Below are positions 1-8,422 of a DNA stretch of 64,000 bases, piece after piece. The stretch is from Ignavibacteriales bacterium (GTDB lineage Bacteria > Bacteroidota > Ignavibacteria > Ignavibacteriales > Ignavibacteriaceae): assembly GCA_016700155.1 (NCBI GenBank), contig CP065001.1, positions 868,001 to 932,000 of the forward strand, given 5' to 3'. The notes under the pieces were generated by a model, which saw nothing but the letters and a program-made list of their open reading frames with translations, had not been told where the DNA came from and made no database searches. The stretch's first letter is position 1. Each line of letters starts with the position of its first letter. Position numbers and translations under genes: made by a program.

Positions 1-1
1 G

Positions 2-2587
2 ATAGAGTTGGATGCACCTATTCTTAACTTCGACGGAATTAATAATTTACAGGGAGTTTATCCTCCGGATACAAATGGTGATGTTGGACCCAATCACTAT
101 GTTCAGAGTGTAAATAGTTCTTTTGCTATTTGGAATAAATCAGGTTCGCTTCTGTTTGGACCTGCGGATTTATCTGTGCTTTGGGCTGATATTCCCGGTC
201 CCTGGGCTGGAAGAAATGATGGCGATCCGGTAATTCTTTACGATCAACTCGCCGACAGATGGTTAATCAGCCAGTTTTCACTTCCTACTTTTCCTAATGG
301 ACCTTTTTATGAATTGATAGCCATTTCAACCACAGGTGATCCAACTGGATCGTACTACAGATATATTTATTCATTCGCTAATATGCCGGATTATCCAAAG
401 TTCGGAGTTTGGCCTGATGGATATTATATGTCCGTAAATTATTTTGCATCGGGATCAACAACATATGCGGGTGCGGGTGCTTCGATATTTGAACGTGATT
501 CTATGTTGGTGGGAAGACCAGCACGATTAATCAATTTCACGTTTGGCTCATCAGGACTTGAGTATAGCATTTTACCGGGCGATGCTGATGGTAATATTCT
601 TCCGCCAGCAGGAAGTCCAAACTATTTTTTTTGGCATGTTGATGGCACCTATTACGGCGGACTTGATAGATTAATGTATCGCTCTTGTACTGTAAATTGG
701 ATAACTCCTTTAAGTTCTACAATGTCTGCACAGGTGAATTTAAATGTTAACGCGTTTGATGAACGAATGTGCAATAACAGCAGAAACTGTATCCCACAAT
801 TCGGAACAACCAGAGGTTTGGATGCATTCTCTGGAGGACTGATGCATAGAACCCAATATAGAAATTTTGGAACGTACCAGACTATGGTTGCCTGTCATAC
901 AATAGATGTTGGCAGTGACAGAGCCGGAATTCGTTGGTATGAGTTAAGAAATACCGGAAGCGGATGGAGCGTATATCAACAAGGAACTTTTTCTCCTGGG
1001 ACAGAGCATAGATGGATGGGTAGTATCGCAATGGACGGTAATGGCAATATCGCGCTCGGTTATTCAATATCAAGCACAGCAATGTATCCATCATTAAGAT
1101 ATACAGGACGGGCTTTTTCTGATCCGCTTGGAACAATGACTGTCGCTGAACAAACAATAATTAATGGAACCGGCAATCAAACAGGAACAGCATCACGTTG
1201 GGGTGATTATTCAATGATGTCAATTGATCCTGTTGACGATGCGACATTCTGGTATACGAATGAGTATATACAAACTTCCGGAATTGCCAACTGGCGAACG
1301 AGGATTGCATCCTTTCAATTAGCTACACTAAATTTAAACACCCCTGATGGTGGTGAAAGATGGGCATACAATACTCTAAACACTGTATTATGGTCATCAT
1401 TCGGCATTAATAATTTAAGACTCGAATTAAGCACAAATAACGGTTCAACATGGAGTAATGTTACAGGCAGTACTTCTGCAACCGCAGGTACATTTGGTTT
1501 TATCGCACCCGATATTCCTGTAGAGACTGCAAGGATAAGAATCAGCGATGTTATAAATAATTTGATGACTGATCAGAGTAGTAACTCATTCTTCATGCCT
1601 ACAGCAACATTTACTACAACACCGGCTACTGGAAACTCATCTACGAATTTTCCGGGAACGGGTATAACATTTTCAGGAAATGTTACTTCCGCTGCGAGTA
1701 TTAATGTTTCTTATTACAGAGCTAATAATACCAGTGGGTTGCTTCCATCGGGTGTTGCAGTTGCAAGTCAATACTATTGGATTATATCCGGTTCACAAAT
1801 GTTATTCTCAAATGGAAAAGTAAGTGTACCATTAGCTTTCCTGATAGGTATTTCTAATCCCAATAACCTGGTCTGGTTAAAGAGAGAAACTAAAGGAGCA
1901 CCATGGCAGGACATCGGCGGATTTATAAACGGATCAAATCTTGAAAGTGATGTACCGTTCAGTACATTCTCAGAATTTGCCATCGGCTCATCATCAGGTA
2001 GTGACCCGCTTCCTGTTGAACTATCCTCATTGAATGCCTTAGCCAAAGGCAGAACAATCGTATTACAATGGAGCACACAATCTGAAATAAATTCATTCAG
2101 CTTTGATGTTGAAAGATTATCCGGATCTGAGAACTGGGTTTCAGTTTCAAAAATACCTGCAGGCGGGAACAGTAATTCACCTTTAAACTATTCATTTACT
2201 GATAAGGAACTTAATCCTGGTAAGTATTCCTACCGGTTGAAAATGATTGATGCTGATGGTCAGTTTGAATACAGTCAAACCGTTGAAGCAGAAATATTGG
2301 TTCCGGATGAATTCGCTTTAAAACAAAATTATCCGAATCCATTTAACCCGACAACCAAAATATCTTTTAACCTGCCTGAAGAAAGTGAAGTTCAGCTTTC
2401 GGTTTACAATGCATTGGGTCAAAAGGTAATAGATTTAGTGAATCAGCAATATCCAGCAGGTTTTTATGAGACTGATTTTAATGGTTCAAATCTTACGTCG
2501 GGAATCTATTTCTTTACCTTAAATGCTCAAGGATTAGAAGGAGGAACCAGCTATACACAAACGAGAAAAATGCTGCTACTCAAGTAG
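2..2587 (+). CDS. T9SS-exported protein, 5' truncated by window edge
   Basis: The reading frame is open to the left edge, so the true start and the signal peptide lie outside the window; a TTG at 8 is only the first start-like codon. The first ~440 residues are rich in aromatic and Gly/Asp turns, resembling a beta-propeller-like exported region. They are followed by Ig-like beta-sandwich segments and, after a proline-glutamate-leucine linker (LPVELSS), a C-terminal FlgD-like/type A sorting domain with NYPNPFNPTT and a terminal TRKMLLLK. In Bacteroidota such tails direct cargo through the type IX secretion system to the surface or medium. The substrate or partner is not identifiable. It shares the tail architecture with the next gene. 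A terminator follows, so it is probably the last gene of its unit. Confidence 0.8.
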   Translation: MELDAPILNFDGINNLQGVYPPDTNGDVGPNHYVQSVNSSFAIWNKSGSLLFGPADLSVLWADIPGPWAGRNDGDPVILYDQLADRWLISQFSLPTFPNGPFYELIAISTTGDPTGSYYRYIYSFANMPDYPKFGVWPDGYYMSVNYFASGSTTYAGAGASIFERDSMLVGRPARLINFTFGSSGLEYSILPGDADGNILPPAGSPNYFFWHVDGTYYGGLDRLMYRSCTVNWITPLSSTMSAQVNLNVNAFDERMCNNSRNCIPQFGTTRGLDAFSGGLMHRTQYRNFGTYQTMVACHTIDVGSDRAGIRWYELRNTGSGWSVYQQGTFSPGTEHRWMGSIAMDGNGNIALGYSISSTAMYPSLRYTGRAFSDPLGTMTVAEQTIINGTGNQTGTASRWGDYSMMSIDPVDDATFWYTNEYIQTSGIANWRTRIASFQLATLNLNTPDGGERWAYNTLNTVLWSSFGINNLRLELSTNNGSTWSNVTGSTSATAGTFGFIAPDIPVETARIRISDVINNLMTDQSSNSFFMPTATFTTTPATGNSSTNFPGTGITFSGNVTSAASINVSYYRANNTSGLLPSGVAVASQYYWIISGSQMLFSNGKVSVPLAFLIGISNPNNLVWLKRETKGAPWQDIGGFINGSNLESDVPFSTFSEFAIGSSSGSDPLPVELSSLNALAKGRTIVLQWSTQSEINSFSFDVERLSGSENWVSVSKIPAGGNSNSPLNYSFTDKELNPGKYSYRLKMIDADGQFEYSQTVEAEILVPDEFALKQNYPNPFNPTTKISFNLPEESEVQLSVYNALGQKVIDLVNQQYPAGFYETDFNGSNLTSGIYFFTLNAQGLEGGTSYTQTRKMLLLK

Positions 2588-2613
2588 ACATTGCAATTAT
2601 TAGGATCAAATAT

Positions 2614-2640
2614 AAGCCGGCTGAAGAGTCGGCTTTTTTA
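2614..2640 (+). terminator. Rho-independent terminator
   Basis: Inverted repeat AAGCCG/CGGCTT (2614-2619 and 2630-2635) followed by a T run, 27 bp after the stop of the first secreted protein. Confidence 0.75.
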
Positions 2641-2870
2641 TTGATTTCGGTATTTATTGAATGTAGTTATTAAAGTCGAATCACTACTTTATTGTATTAT
2701 ATCACTTGAGATATTCACCTGCTATAATGAATTAAGTAAATCATATATCTTCAAAAATAAAATAACTTACCTCTTGCTGAAATGACTGCATTTTTTTAAG
2801 TTAAATCTCCAAATCCAAGTAATTCTCCTTCAAATGGGGAAGGTGTCATCAATAAAATAGGAGGTAATCA

Positions 2871-5267
2871 ATGCTCATTAGATTACTTATGCGTAGTTTG
2901 ATACTTATAGCTATCTGTCTAATCTTTATTTCCCAATCCTTATTATTTGCCCAGACAAAATTAGTTGAGACCAACGAATTTTTCAGAGGAAACCAAATTC
3001 TTCCTCAAAGTTCATCAACTGAAATGATGTTGTCTAAATCATCATTACTAAGTATGAGACCGGAACTACAAAAACTTTCTTCCGATCTGGTGCAATTGAT
3101 TAATCCGGAATTATTACCGGCAGCTACAACATTGGAAGAGCATTGCAACTCATTCATCAGTATGAATGCACTTCAACTTGATTTAAGTAAAAGTAGTTTT
3201 ACAGAACAGGTGAACAGCGGATCCGTTTATGCATACATTTTTCTTAATAGTTCAACATTAAACGGATTGAATCAGTATTCATTGAGCATCACCGATAGGG
3301 ATGATAAAAATAATATCGTTGTTGCCTGGATAAAAATTAGTGAGCTTGAAATACTTTCCGGTGACCCGCAGGTAAAGATGATTAGAACAGTTATTCCGCC
3401 TGTATTGAATACGGGTTCAGTAACAACACAAGGTGATATTATTCATCGTACTTCAAATGTAAGAAGCATTTTTAGTTATAACGGAACCGGTGTAAATATA
3501 GGTGTTGTATCTGATGGTGTTACAAACAGAAGTTCTTCACAGGGTACAGGAGATCTACCTGCTGATGGAAGTGGTTTAACAGTTCTGAATAACAGTCCCG
3601 GTGGAAATGAAGGAACAGCAATACTTGAAATTCTTCATGACGTTGTACCGGGTTCAAATTTATTTTTTCATGGAATTGGAACAAACACAGTTTCATTTAA
3701 CAATGCAATAACAAATCTTGTAAATGCAGGTTGTAAAATAATTGGTGATGATATCGGGTGGATAGATCAACCATTCTTTCAGGATGGTACGGTTGCCTCG
3801 CACATCAAATCATTAATCAATTCAAACGATATTATTTATGTCACGTCTGCAGGTAACGGCGCACAAAGTCATTACCAGGGAGATTTTTATCCAATACCTT
3901 CTCAGCCCACTCAACATTTTTTCGGGCAAGGTGATTCGACTTCAGGTTTTTATATGTATGCGAATGTTCCAGCTAATCAGAATATTAGAGTTGTACTTCA
4001 ATGGAACGATCAATTTGGGGCGTCATCAAATGATTATGATTTATATATATATCGTATTAATGCAAATAACAGTTTTGCTCTTGTTGCAAGAAGCGAAGGA
4101 ATTCAAAATGGAACCCAGGATCCAATAGAATTTATTAATTGGACAAGAGGGAATAATCCGGCTCAATCAAATGATTATGCAATTATTGTTAATAAATATT
4201 CCGGAGTTGCAAAAAATCTTGAAGTATTTTTGTATCCGTCAGGATCGGCTTTTAACTATTCCAACAGTATAAAACCGGAAGATGCAATTTATGGTCACGC
4301 AGCTTTAAATGAAGTTGTTTCCGTTGGTGCCGTTGATCAGGCAAACCCCGGTGTGATAGAAGTATTTTCTTCACAGGGACCTTCAACAATTACTTTTCCT
4401 TTGGCTGAAACAAGACTCACTCCCAAAGTAGTCGGAACTGATTTTGTTTCGGTGACAGGTGCCGGAGGATTCCCCACTTCATTCGGCGGAACTTCTGCTG
4501 CAATGCCTCATATACAGGGAGTACTTGCACAGGCATGGAGTAAAGCGGTTACGTTCAACGCGTCACAAATAAAACAAGTTTTGTTTGATTGGTCATTTGA
4601 TCTTGGCAGTGCTGGTTATGATAATATTTTTGGTTATGGACTTGCTGATGCACTTGAAATTTTTAATAACAATCCTTTGCCTGTTGAACTGTCTTCATTT
4701 TCAGTATCAGTCAAAGGCGATAAAAATATTTTAACATGGAAAACCGAAACTGAAATTAATAACTATGGATTTGAAGTTCAGCGGAACATATTCCACGATA
4801 GCAAGAAGTGGGGTGAATGGACAAAATGCGGATTTGTCGCAGGTAATGGTAATTCTTACAAACCTGTTACATACAGATTTGAAGATGAAACAGTAAAATC
4901 ATCCACAGTTAAATACAGGCTTAAACAAATTGATACGGACGGTAAAATTTCTTTTTCAAAAGAGATAGAAATAAAACAACAGCCTGATAATTTTGAATTA
5001 AGTCAGAATTATCCAAATCCGTTTAACCCGACAACTATGATTGAGTATTCGCTTCCTGTTCAGAGTGATATAACAATTTCAGTTTACAATCTTCTTGGTC
5101 AGCTTGTAACAACATTGATAAGTGATAACCAGGACCCGGGATATTATCAAACCACATTTGACGGTGAAAGACTATCATCCGGAGTTTATATTTACGCAAT
5201 CGTTGTAAAACCGGTAGATGGTTCCAAGGCATTTTCGCAAACAAGAAAAATGCAGCTAATAAAATAG
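2871..5267 (+). CDS. Subtilisin-like (S8-fold) secreted protease with T9SS tail
   Basis: 798 aa. The start is set by a strong AGGAGG about 6 bp upstream and by a signal peptide (residues 1-27, ending LLFAQ). The S8-like domain runs from about 205 to 600. Asp215 lies in IGVVSDG, Asn329 in TSAGNG matches the oxyanion Asn, and Ser542 lies in GGTSAAMPH. The usual His motif HGTHVAG is replaced by an EGTAILEI stretch with Glu247 at the expected His position, so the triad looks like Asp-Glu-Ser rather than Asp-His-Ser. The C-terminus has the LPVELSSFSV linker and an FlgD-like T9SS sorting domain with NYPNPFNPTT, ending TRKMQLIK. It is probably exported and surface-attached or released. Whether it is catalytically active is uncertain because of the substitution. 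Confidence 0.85.
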   Translation: MLIRLLMRSLILIAICLIFISQSLLFAQTKLVETNEFFRGNQILPQSSSTEMMLSKSSLLSMRPELQKLSSDLVQLINPELLPAATTLEEHCNSFISMNALQLDLSKSSFTEQVNSGSVYAYIFLNSSTLNGLNQYSLSITDRDDKNNIVVAWIKISELEILSGDPQVKMIRTVIPPVLNTGSVTTQGDIIHRTSNVRSIFSYNGTGVNIGVVSDGVTNRSSSQGTGDLPADGSGLTVLNNSPGGNEGTAILEILHDVVPGSNLFFHGIGTNTVSFNNAITNLVNAGCKIIGDDIGWIDQPFFQDGTVASHIKSLINSNDIIYVTSAGNGAQSHYQGDFYPIPSQPTQHFFGQGDSTSGFYMYANVPANQNIRVVLQWNDQFGASSNDYDLYIYRINANNSFALVARSEGIQNGTQDPIEFINWTRGNNPAQSNDYAIIVNKYSGVAKNLEVFLYPSGSAFNYSNSIKPEDAIYGHAALNEVVSVGAVDQANPGVIEVFSSQGPSTITFPLAETRLTPKVVGTDFVSVTGAGGFPTSFGGTSAAMPHIQGVLAQAWSKAVTFNASQIKQVLFDWSFDLGSAGYDNIFGYGLADALEIFNNNPLPVELSSFSVSVKGDKNILTWKTETEINNYGFEVQRNIFHDSKKWGEWTKCGFVAGNGNSYKPVTYRFEDETVKSSTVKYRLKQIDTDGKISFSKEIEIKQQPDNFELSQNYPNPFNPTTMIEYSLPVQSDITISVYNLLGQLVTTLISDNQDPGYYQTTFDGERLSSGVYIYAIVVKPVDGSKAFSQTRKMQLIK

Positions 5268-5291
5268 AAGCAACAAAATGATAAAGAATTT

Positions 5292-5316
5292 GACCGGCTG
5301 AAATGCCGGTCTTTCT
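5292..5316 (+). terminator. Rho-independent terminator
   Basis: GACCGGC/GCCGGTC stem (5292-5298, 5305-5311) with a short T-rich tail, just after the protease gene. Confidence 0.65.
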
Positions 5317-5322
5317 GTAAAA

Positions 5323-5351
5323 TTGAGTTAGTAATCAGGTTCTTACCTTTG
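5323..5351 (+). promoter_or_regulatory. Bacteroidota-type promoter for dapF
   Basis: TTG at 5323-5325 and TACCTTTG at 5344-5351, spacing 18, matching the TTG/TAnnTTTG form. It lies about 80 bp before the dapF start and after the preceding terminator. Confidence 0.4.
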
Positions 5352-5430
5352 CCTGAAAAAATATTTATCAGAAAGTTTATAATAAATTATTGAATTGAAG
5401 CCCTTATTAGTCTAAATTGTATTAGAAAAA

Positions 5431-6297
5431 ATGGAAAAGATATCCTTTTTTAAAATGAGCGGTGCGGGGAATGATTTTATCCTTATCGATAAAGATAAAA
5501 GCCCTGCTTTTGTTCTCGATGCAGCAGCAGTAAAAAAACTTTGTGACAGGCACAATGGAATTGGCGCAGATGGCGTTATTTCAATCGAAAACTCCACTGA
5601 GAAAGATTTTAACATGAAATATTTTAATGCTGATGGATCGACGGGAAGCCTTTGCGGTAATGGCGCAAGGTGCGCAATATATTTTGCCGGAATGAGCAAC
5701 CGATTGAAAAACGGAAGAGCATCCTTTACATCGAATAGTGAAAATTATTCCGGTGAAGTATTGGCAAATGGTAACATTAAGTTTAATCTTAATGCCCCGA
5801 AAAAACTTAAATTTAATTTTAAAGTAAAAGCAGCCGATCAGCTATTGAATGTATCTTTTGCAAACACAGGTTCTCCTCATGTACTGATCAATATAAATGA
5901 GATTTTAATAAACCCTGCTGATCCGAATTCGTTTTATAAAAGTATCGATGATGTTCCAATATTAAAAATTGGAAAAGAAATAAGATATCACCAGGATTTT
6001 TCACCTGATGGAACTAACGTAAATTTCATTGATATCAAAGATGGAAAAGTAATCATCCGCACATATGAACGCGGAGTGGAAAGTGAAACTCTCGCATGCG
6101 GTACCGGTTCAGTTGCTGCGGCATTAATTGCTTTTGTAAATCACAAACTCAAACCTCCTGTTACAATTGTTACGCGCGGTGGAGATGAACTGTTTGTTGA
6201 TTTCAGAGTTGAAAATAAAAAAGTTGTGGATCTTTCATTAACAGGTCCCACGAAAATAATCTATACCGGGGAACTGTTATTAAATAATTTTTTCTAA
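5431..6297 (+). CDS. dapF: Diaminopimelate epimerase
   Basis: 288 aa, normal family length. It interconverts LL- and meso-diaminopimelate for lysine and peptidoglycan synthesis in the cytoplasm. The N-terminus FFKMSGAGNDF is typical and fixes the start. The two catalytic cysteines are present, one in LCGNGARC and one in ACGTGS. The two-fold pseudo-symmetric DapF layout is intact. It is preceded by a terminator and a plausible promoter, and the small gene 15 bp downstream is probably co-transcribed. Confidence 0.97.
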   Translation: MEKISFFKMSGAGNDFILIDKDKSPAFVLDAAAVKKLCDRHNGIGADGVISIENSTEKDFNMKYFNADGSTGSLCGNGARCAIYFAGMSNRLKNGRASFTSNSENYSGEVLANGNIKFNLNAPKKLKFNFKVKAADQLLNVSFANTGSPHVLININEILINPADPNSFYKSIDDVPILKIGKEIRYHQDFSPDGTNVNFIDIKDGKVIIRTYERGVESETLACGTGSVAAALIAFVNHKLKPPVTIVTRGGDELFVDFRVENKKVVDLSLTGPTKIIYTGELLLNNFF

Positions 6298-6312
6298 TTA
6301 AACGGAGCACAA

Positions 6313-6621
6313 ATGTCAAAAGTTATTTTTTCGATTCAATATGAAATTCCTCCTGCAAAAAAAGATGAATATTTTAGTGTGATACGTGAGTTAAAAAATC
6401 TGTTAAAAGCTGACGGGCTTGAAAGTTATTCTGTCTTTGAACTTAAAGGCAAAGCAAATAACTACCAGGAACAATACGTATTCAGTTCAGAACAGGCTTA
6501 TGAAGATTTTGATGACAATCAGAATGAACGAATCAATATCCTCATCAGTAAACTGAATGATCTGACTACAGACAACTCGACAAAGTATACAACTCTCACA
6601 GAAGTGACCGGAATAGAATAA
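6313..6621 (+). CDS. Small hypothetical protein, possible dimeric alpha/beta-barrel
   Basis: 102 aa with no signal peptide or membrane segment. The alternating pattern (beta strand VIFSIQYEI, helix with ELKNLLK, beta strand ESYSVFEL, EQYVFSSEQAYEDFD) resembles the ABM/ferredoxin-like dimeric alpha-beta barrel fold, but no diagnostic motif is visible. It starts 15 bp after dapF with a GGAG-like site and ends at a strong terminator, so it probably shares the dapF transcript. Function unknown. Confidence 0.75.
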   Translation: MSKVIFSIQYEIPPAKKDEYFSVIRELKNLLKADGLESYSVFELKGKANNYQEQYVFSSEQAYEDFDDNQNERINILISKLNDLTTDNSTKYTTLTEVTGIE

Positions 6622-6627
6622 GAGAAT

Positions 6628-6668
6628 GCGGCTACCTGAAATAGCCGCTATTCATTTTCTTTTTTTAT
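6628..6668 (+). terminator. Rho-independent terminator
   Basis: Perfect 7-bp stem GCGGCTA/TAGCCGC (6628-6634, 6642-6648) followed by a T-rich stretch ending in seven T. It separates dapF from the electron-transfer cluster. Confidence 0.75.
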
Positions 6669-6734
6669 GGTTATTGAATTGTCCTCAATTGAACAAATAC
6701 CAAACTATTTTTCCAAAATAATTTTAACAGCAAG

Positions 6735-7610
6735 ATGAATAAGAAACTGCACATACTTTATGTTGGCTCATTCTTCCTTGTGGGTATACTCGTAACCGTA
6801 CTGCTTATAATAAACGGATATACATACTACAACACATCACTGGAAGAAAGATTTTTTCATCCGCAGAATGCCGCGCTTAAACCCAGCGGAGCGCTTGGTC
6901 ATGGTCTCGGTATTATTGGTACTCTGATGATGATTGTGGGAGTATCTGTTTATATGCTTCGTAAAAGAGTCAGAAAATTTTTCGGACTTGGATACCTTAA
7001 ACACTGGCTTGAGTTTCACATCTTCCTGTGTAGTGTGGGACCTGTACTTGTACTTTTTCATACTGCATTTAAATTCGGCGGAATTGTTTCTGTCAGTTTC
7101 TGGAGTATGGTTGCGGTTGTATTAAGCGGGGTTGCAGGCAGGTTCATATACATTCAGATACCGCGTTCAATACAGGGACAGGAGTTATCAGTTAAAGAAC
7201 TAAGTAATATGAGTGATGAACTTAGCTTCAGGTTGAAAAGGGAATTTTCGATAAACGGAAGAATAGCTGAAAAACTGGAAAAAGCATTTACGATTAATGA
7301 TCACGCAAATTTATCTCTTCTGGGTTCTATCTTGCTTGTGATTAAAGAATATTTTAGTATGCGCTCGGTTTTAAAAGATGTTAAAAACGATTTGAAACTT
7401 TTGAATATATCTCATCATAAGGAAAAACAAATACTGGCAATAACAAAATCCAAATTGAATTTGATGAGAAGAATTGGTATGCTGAAATCGATGCAGAAAT
7501 TATTTAAGTACTGGCATATTGCACATTTACCGTTTGCCATATCGATGTTCGTTATAATGATAATTCACGTTGGTGTTACAATTGCATTTGGTTATAAATG
7601 GATTTTTTAG
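6735..7610 (+). CDS. Cytochrome b-like integral membrane protein (putative di-haem)
   Basis: 291 aa with about five hydrophobic helices (near residues 8-28, 56-75, 93-112, 121-141, 262-287) and a long cytoplasmic-type loop (150-255). Two helices each hold a pair of histidines separated by 13 residues: His95/His109 and His264/His278. The H-x13-H pair in two helices is the classic bis-histidine arrangement of di-haem b cytochromes such as cytochrome b6. No CxxCH is present. It heads the multihaem cytochrome cluster and a terminator precedes it, so its likely role is quinol oxidation or transmembrane electron transfer feeding the downstream cytochromes. The role is inferred; the helices and histidines are seen. 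Confidence 0.7.
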   Translation: MNKKLHILYVGSFFLVGILVTVLLIINGYTYYNTSLEERFFHPQNAALKPSGALGHGLGIIGTLMMIVGVSVYMLRKRVRKFFGLGYLKHWLEFHIFLCSVGPVLVLFHTAFKFGGIVSVSFWSMVAVVLSGVAGRFIYIQIPRSIQGQELSVKELSNMSDELSFRLKREFSINGRIAEKLEKAFTINDHANLSLLGSILLVIKEYFSMRSVLKDVKNDLKLLNISHHKEKQILAITKSKLNLMRRIGMLKSMQKLFKYWHIAHLPFAISMFVIMIIHVGVTIAFGYKWIF

Positions 7611-7618
7611 GAGTTAAA

Positions 7619-8212
7619 ATGAAATTCAAACCTGTTTACTTTTATATTTTTATTTTAGTTGCTGCGGTAGCCGCTCTCGTATTATTTACGGGTAAAGACG
7701 ATTCCGGTGATAGTAATGTTATGAACAAAGAGATGCCGATGGACGATGTTCATAAAAATTTGAATATGCCGGGAGGACAACAGCCCGGTAAAGAGAATGT
7801 TACACAAGATTATCAGAAACAGCTTGAAACTTTGAAAGCATCGTATGAAAAAAATCCCGACGACACATTAAAGATCAGGGAGTACGCTGACTTTCTTACT
7901 GCAGCACACAATCATTCAGAGGCACTTTCATTATATCAGAAAATAATCAGTAAAAATCCCAAGAGGACGGATATATACTTCTCCATCGCTTCCATTTACT
8001 ATACTCAAAAAGATTTTAAGAAAAGTGAAGACGCCATAAATAATGTTCTTAAATATGACAGCAAAAATTTTGAAGCCAGGTATAATTTAGGTGCAATATC
8101 GGCATCACTTGGTGATAAAGAAAAAGCAAAACTTTTATGGGAAAAAATTGTTGAGGAAACTCCTGATTCGCCTATCGGTCAACTTGCCGAATCCTCATTA
8201 GATAGACTCTAG
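7619..8212 (+). CDS. Membrane-anchored TPR protein of the cytochrome cluster
   Basis: 197 aa. I place the start at the ATG at 7619 because AGGAG sits at 7609-7613 with 5 bp spacing; an in-frame ATG at 7598 inside the preceding gene would add seven residues. One N-terminal hydrophobic helix (about residues 5-24) is followed by a Met/Gly/Gln-rich linker and then about three tetratricopeptide repeats (from about residue 85 onward) with typical LYQKIISKNP and AIxxxLKYD patterns. It is probably a periplasm-facing scaffold or assembly factor. It overlaps the stop of the cytochrome b-like gene at the ribosome site, so the two are translationally coupled. The partner is unknown. Confidence 0.75.
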   Translation: MKFKPVYFYIFILVAAVAALVLFTGKDDSGDSNVMNKEMPMDDVHKNLNMPGGQQPGKENVTQDYQKQLETLKASYEKNPDDTLKIREYADFLTAAHNHSEALSLYQKIISKNPKRTDIYFSIASIYYTQKDFKKSEDAINNVLKYDSKNFEARYNLGAISASLGDKEKAKLLWEKIVEETPDSPIGQLAESSLDRL

Positions 8213-8422
8213 TTCAGTGTGTCAATAGTTCATACTAAGTATGAATTGAAATTATTTACATTGCTGCTGTAATTTTTGCAGGGTGTTATTGTTAATGTCA
8301 TTGTTATTTGATTGATTCTTTTGTTGTCGGTTAGCATCATTTTTGAATTGTCATCTTTTCCGGAGTCGGGATTACTATAATTCAAAATTAATACAGAAGA
8401 ATTCAAAATTATTTTCGGGGAA

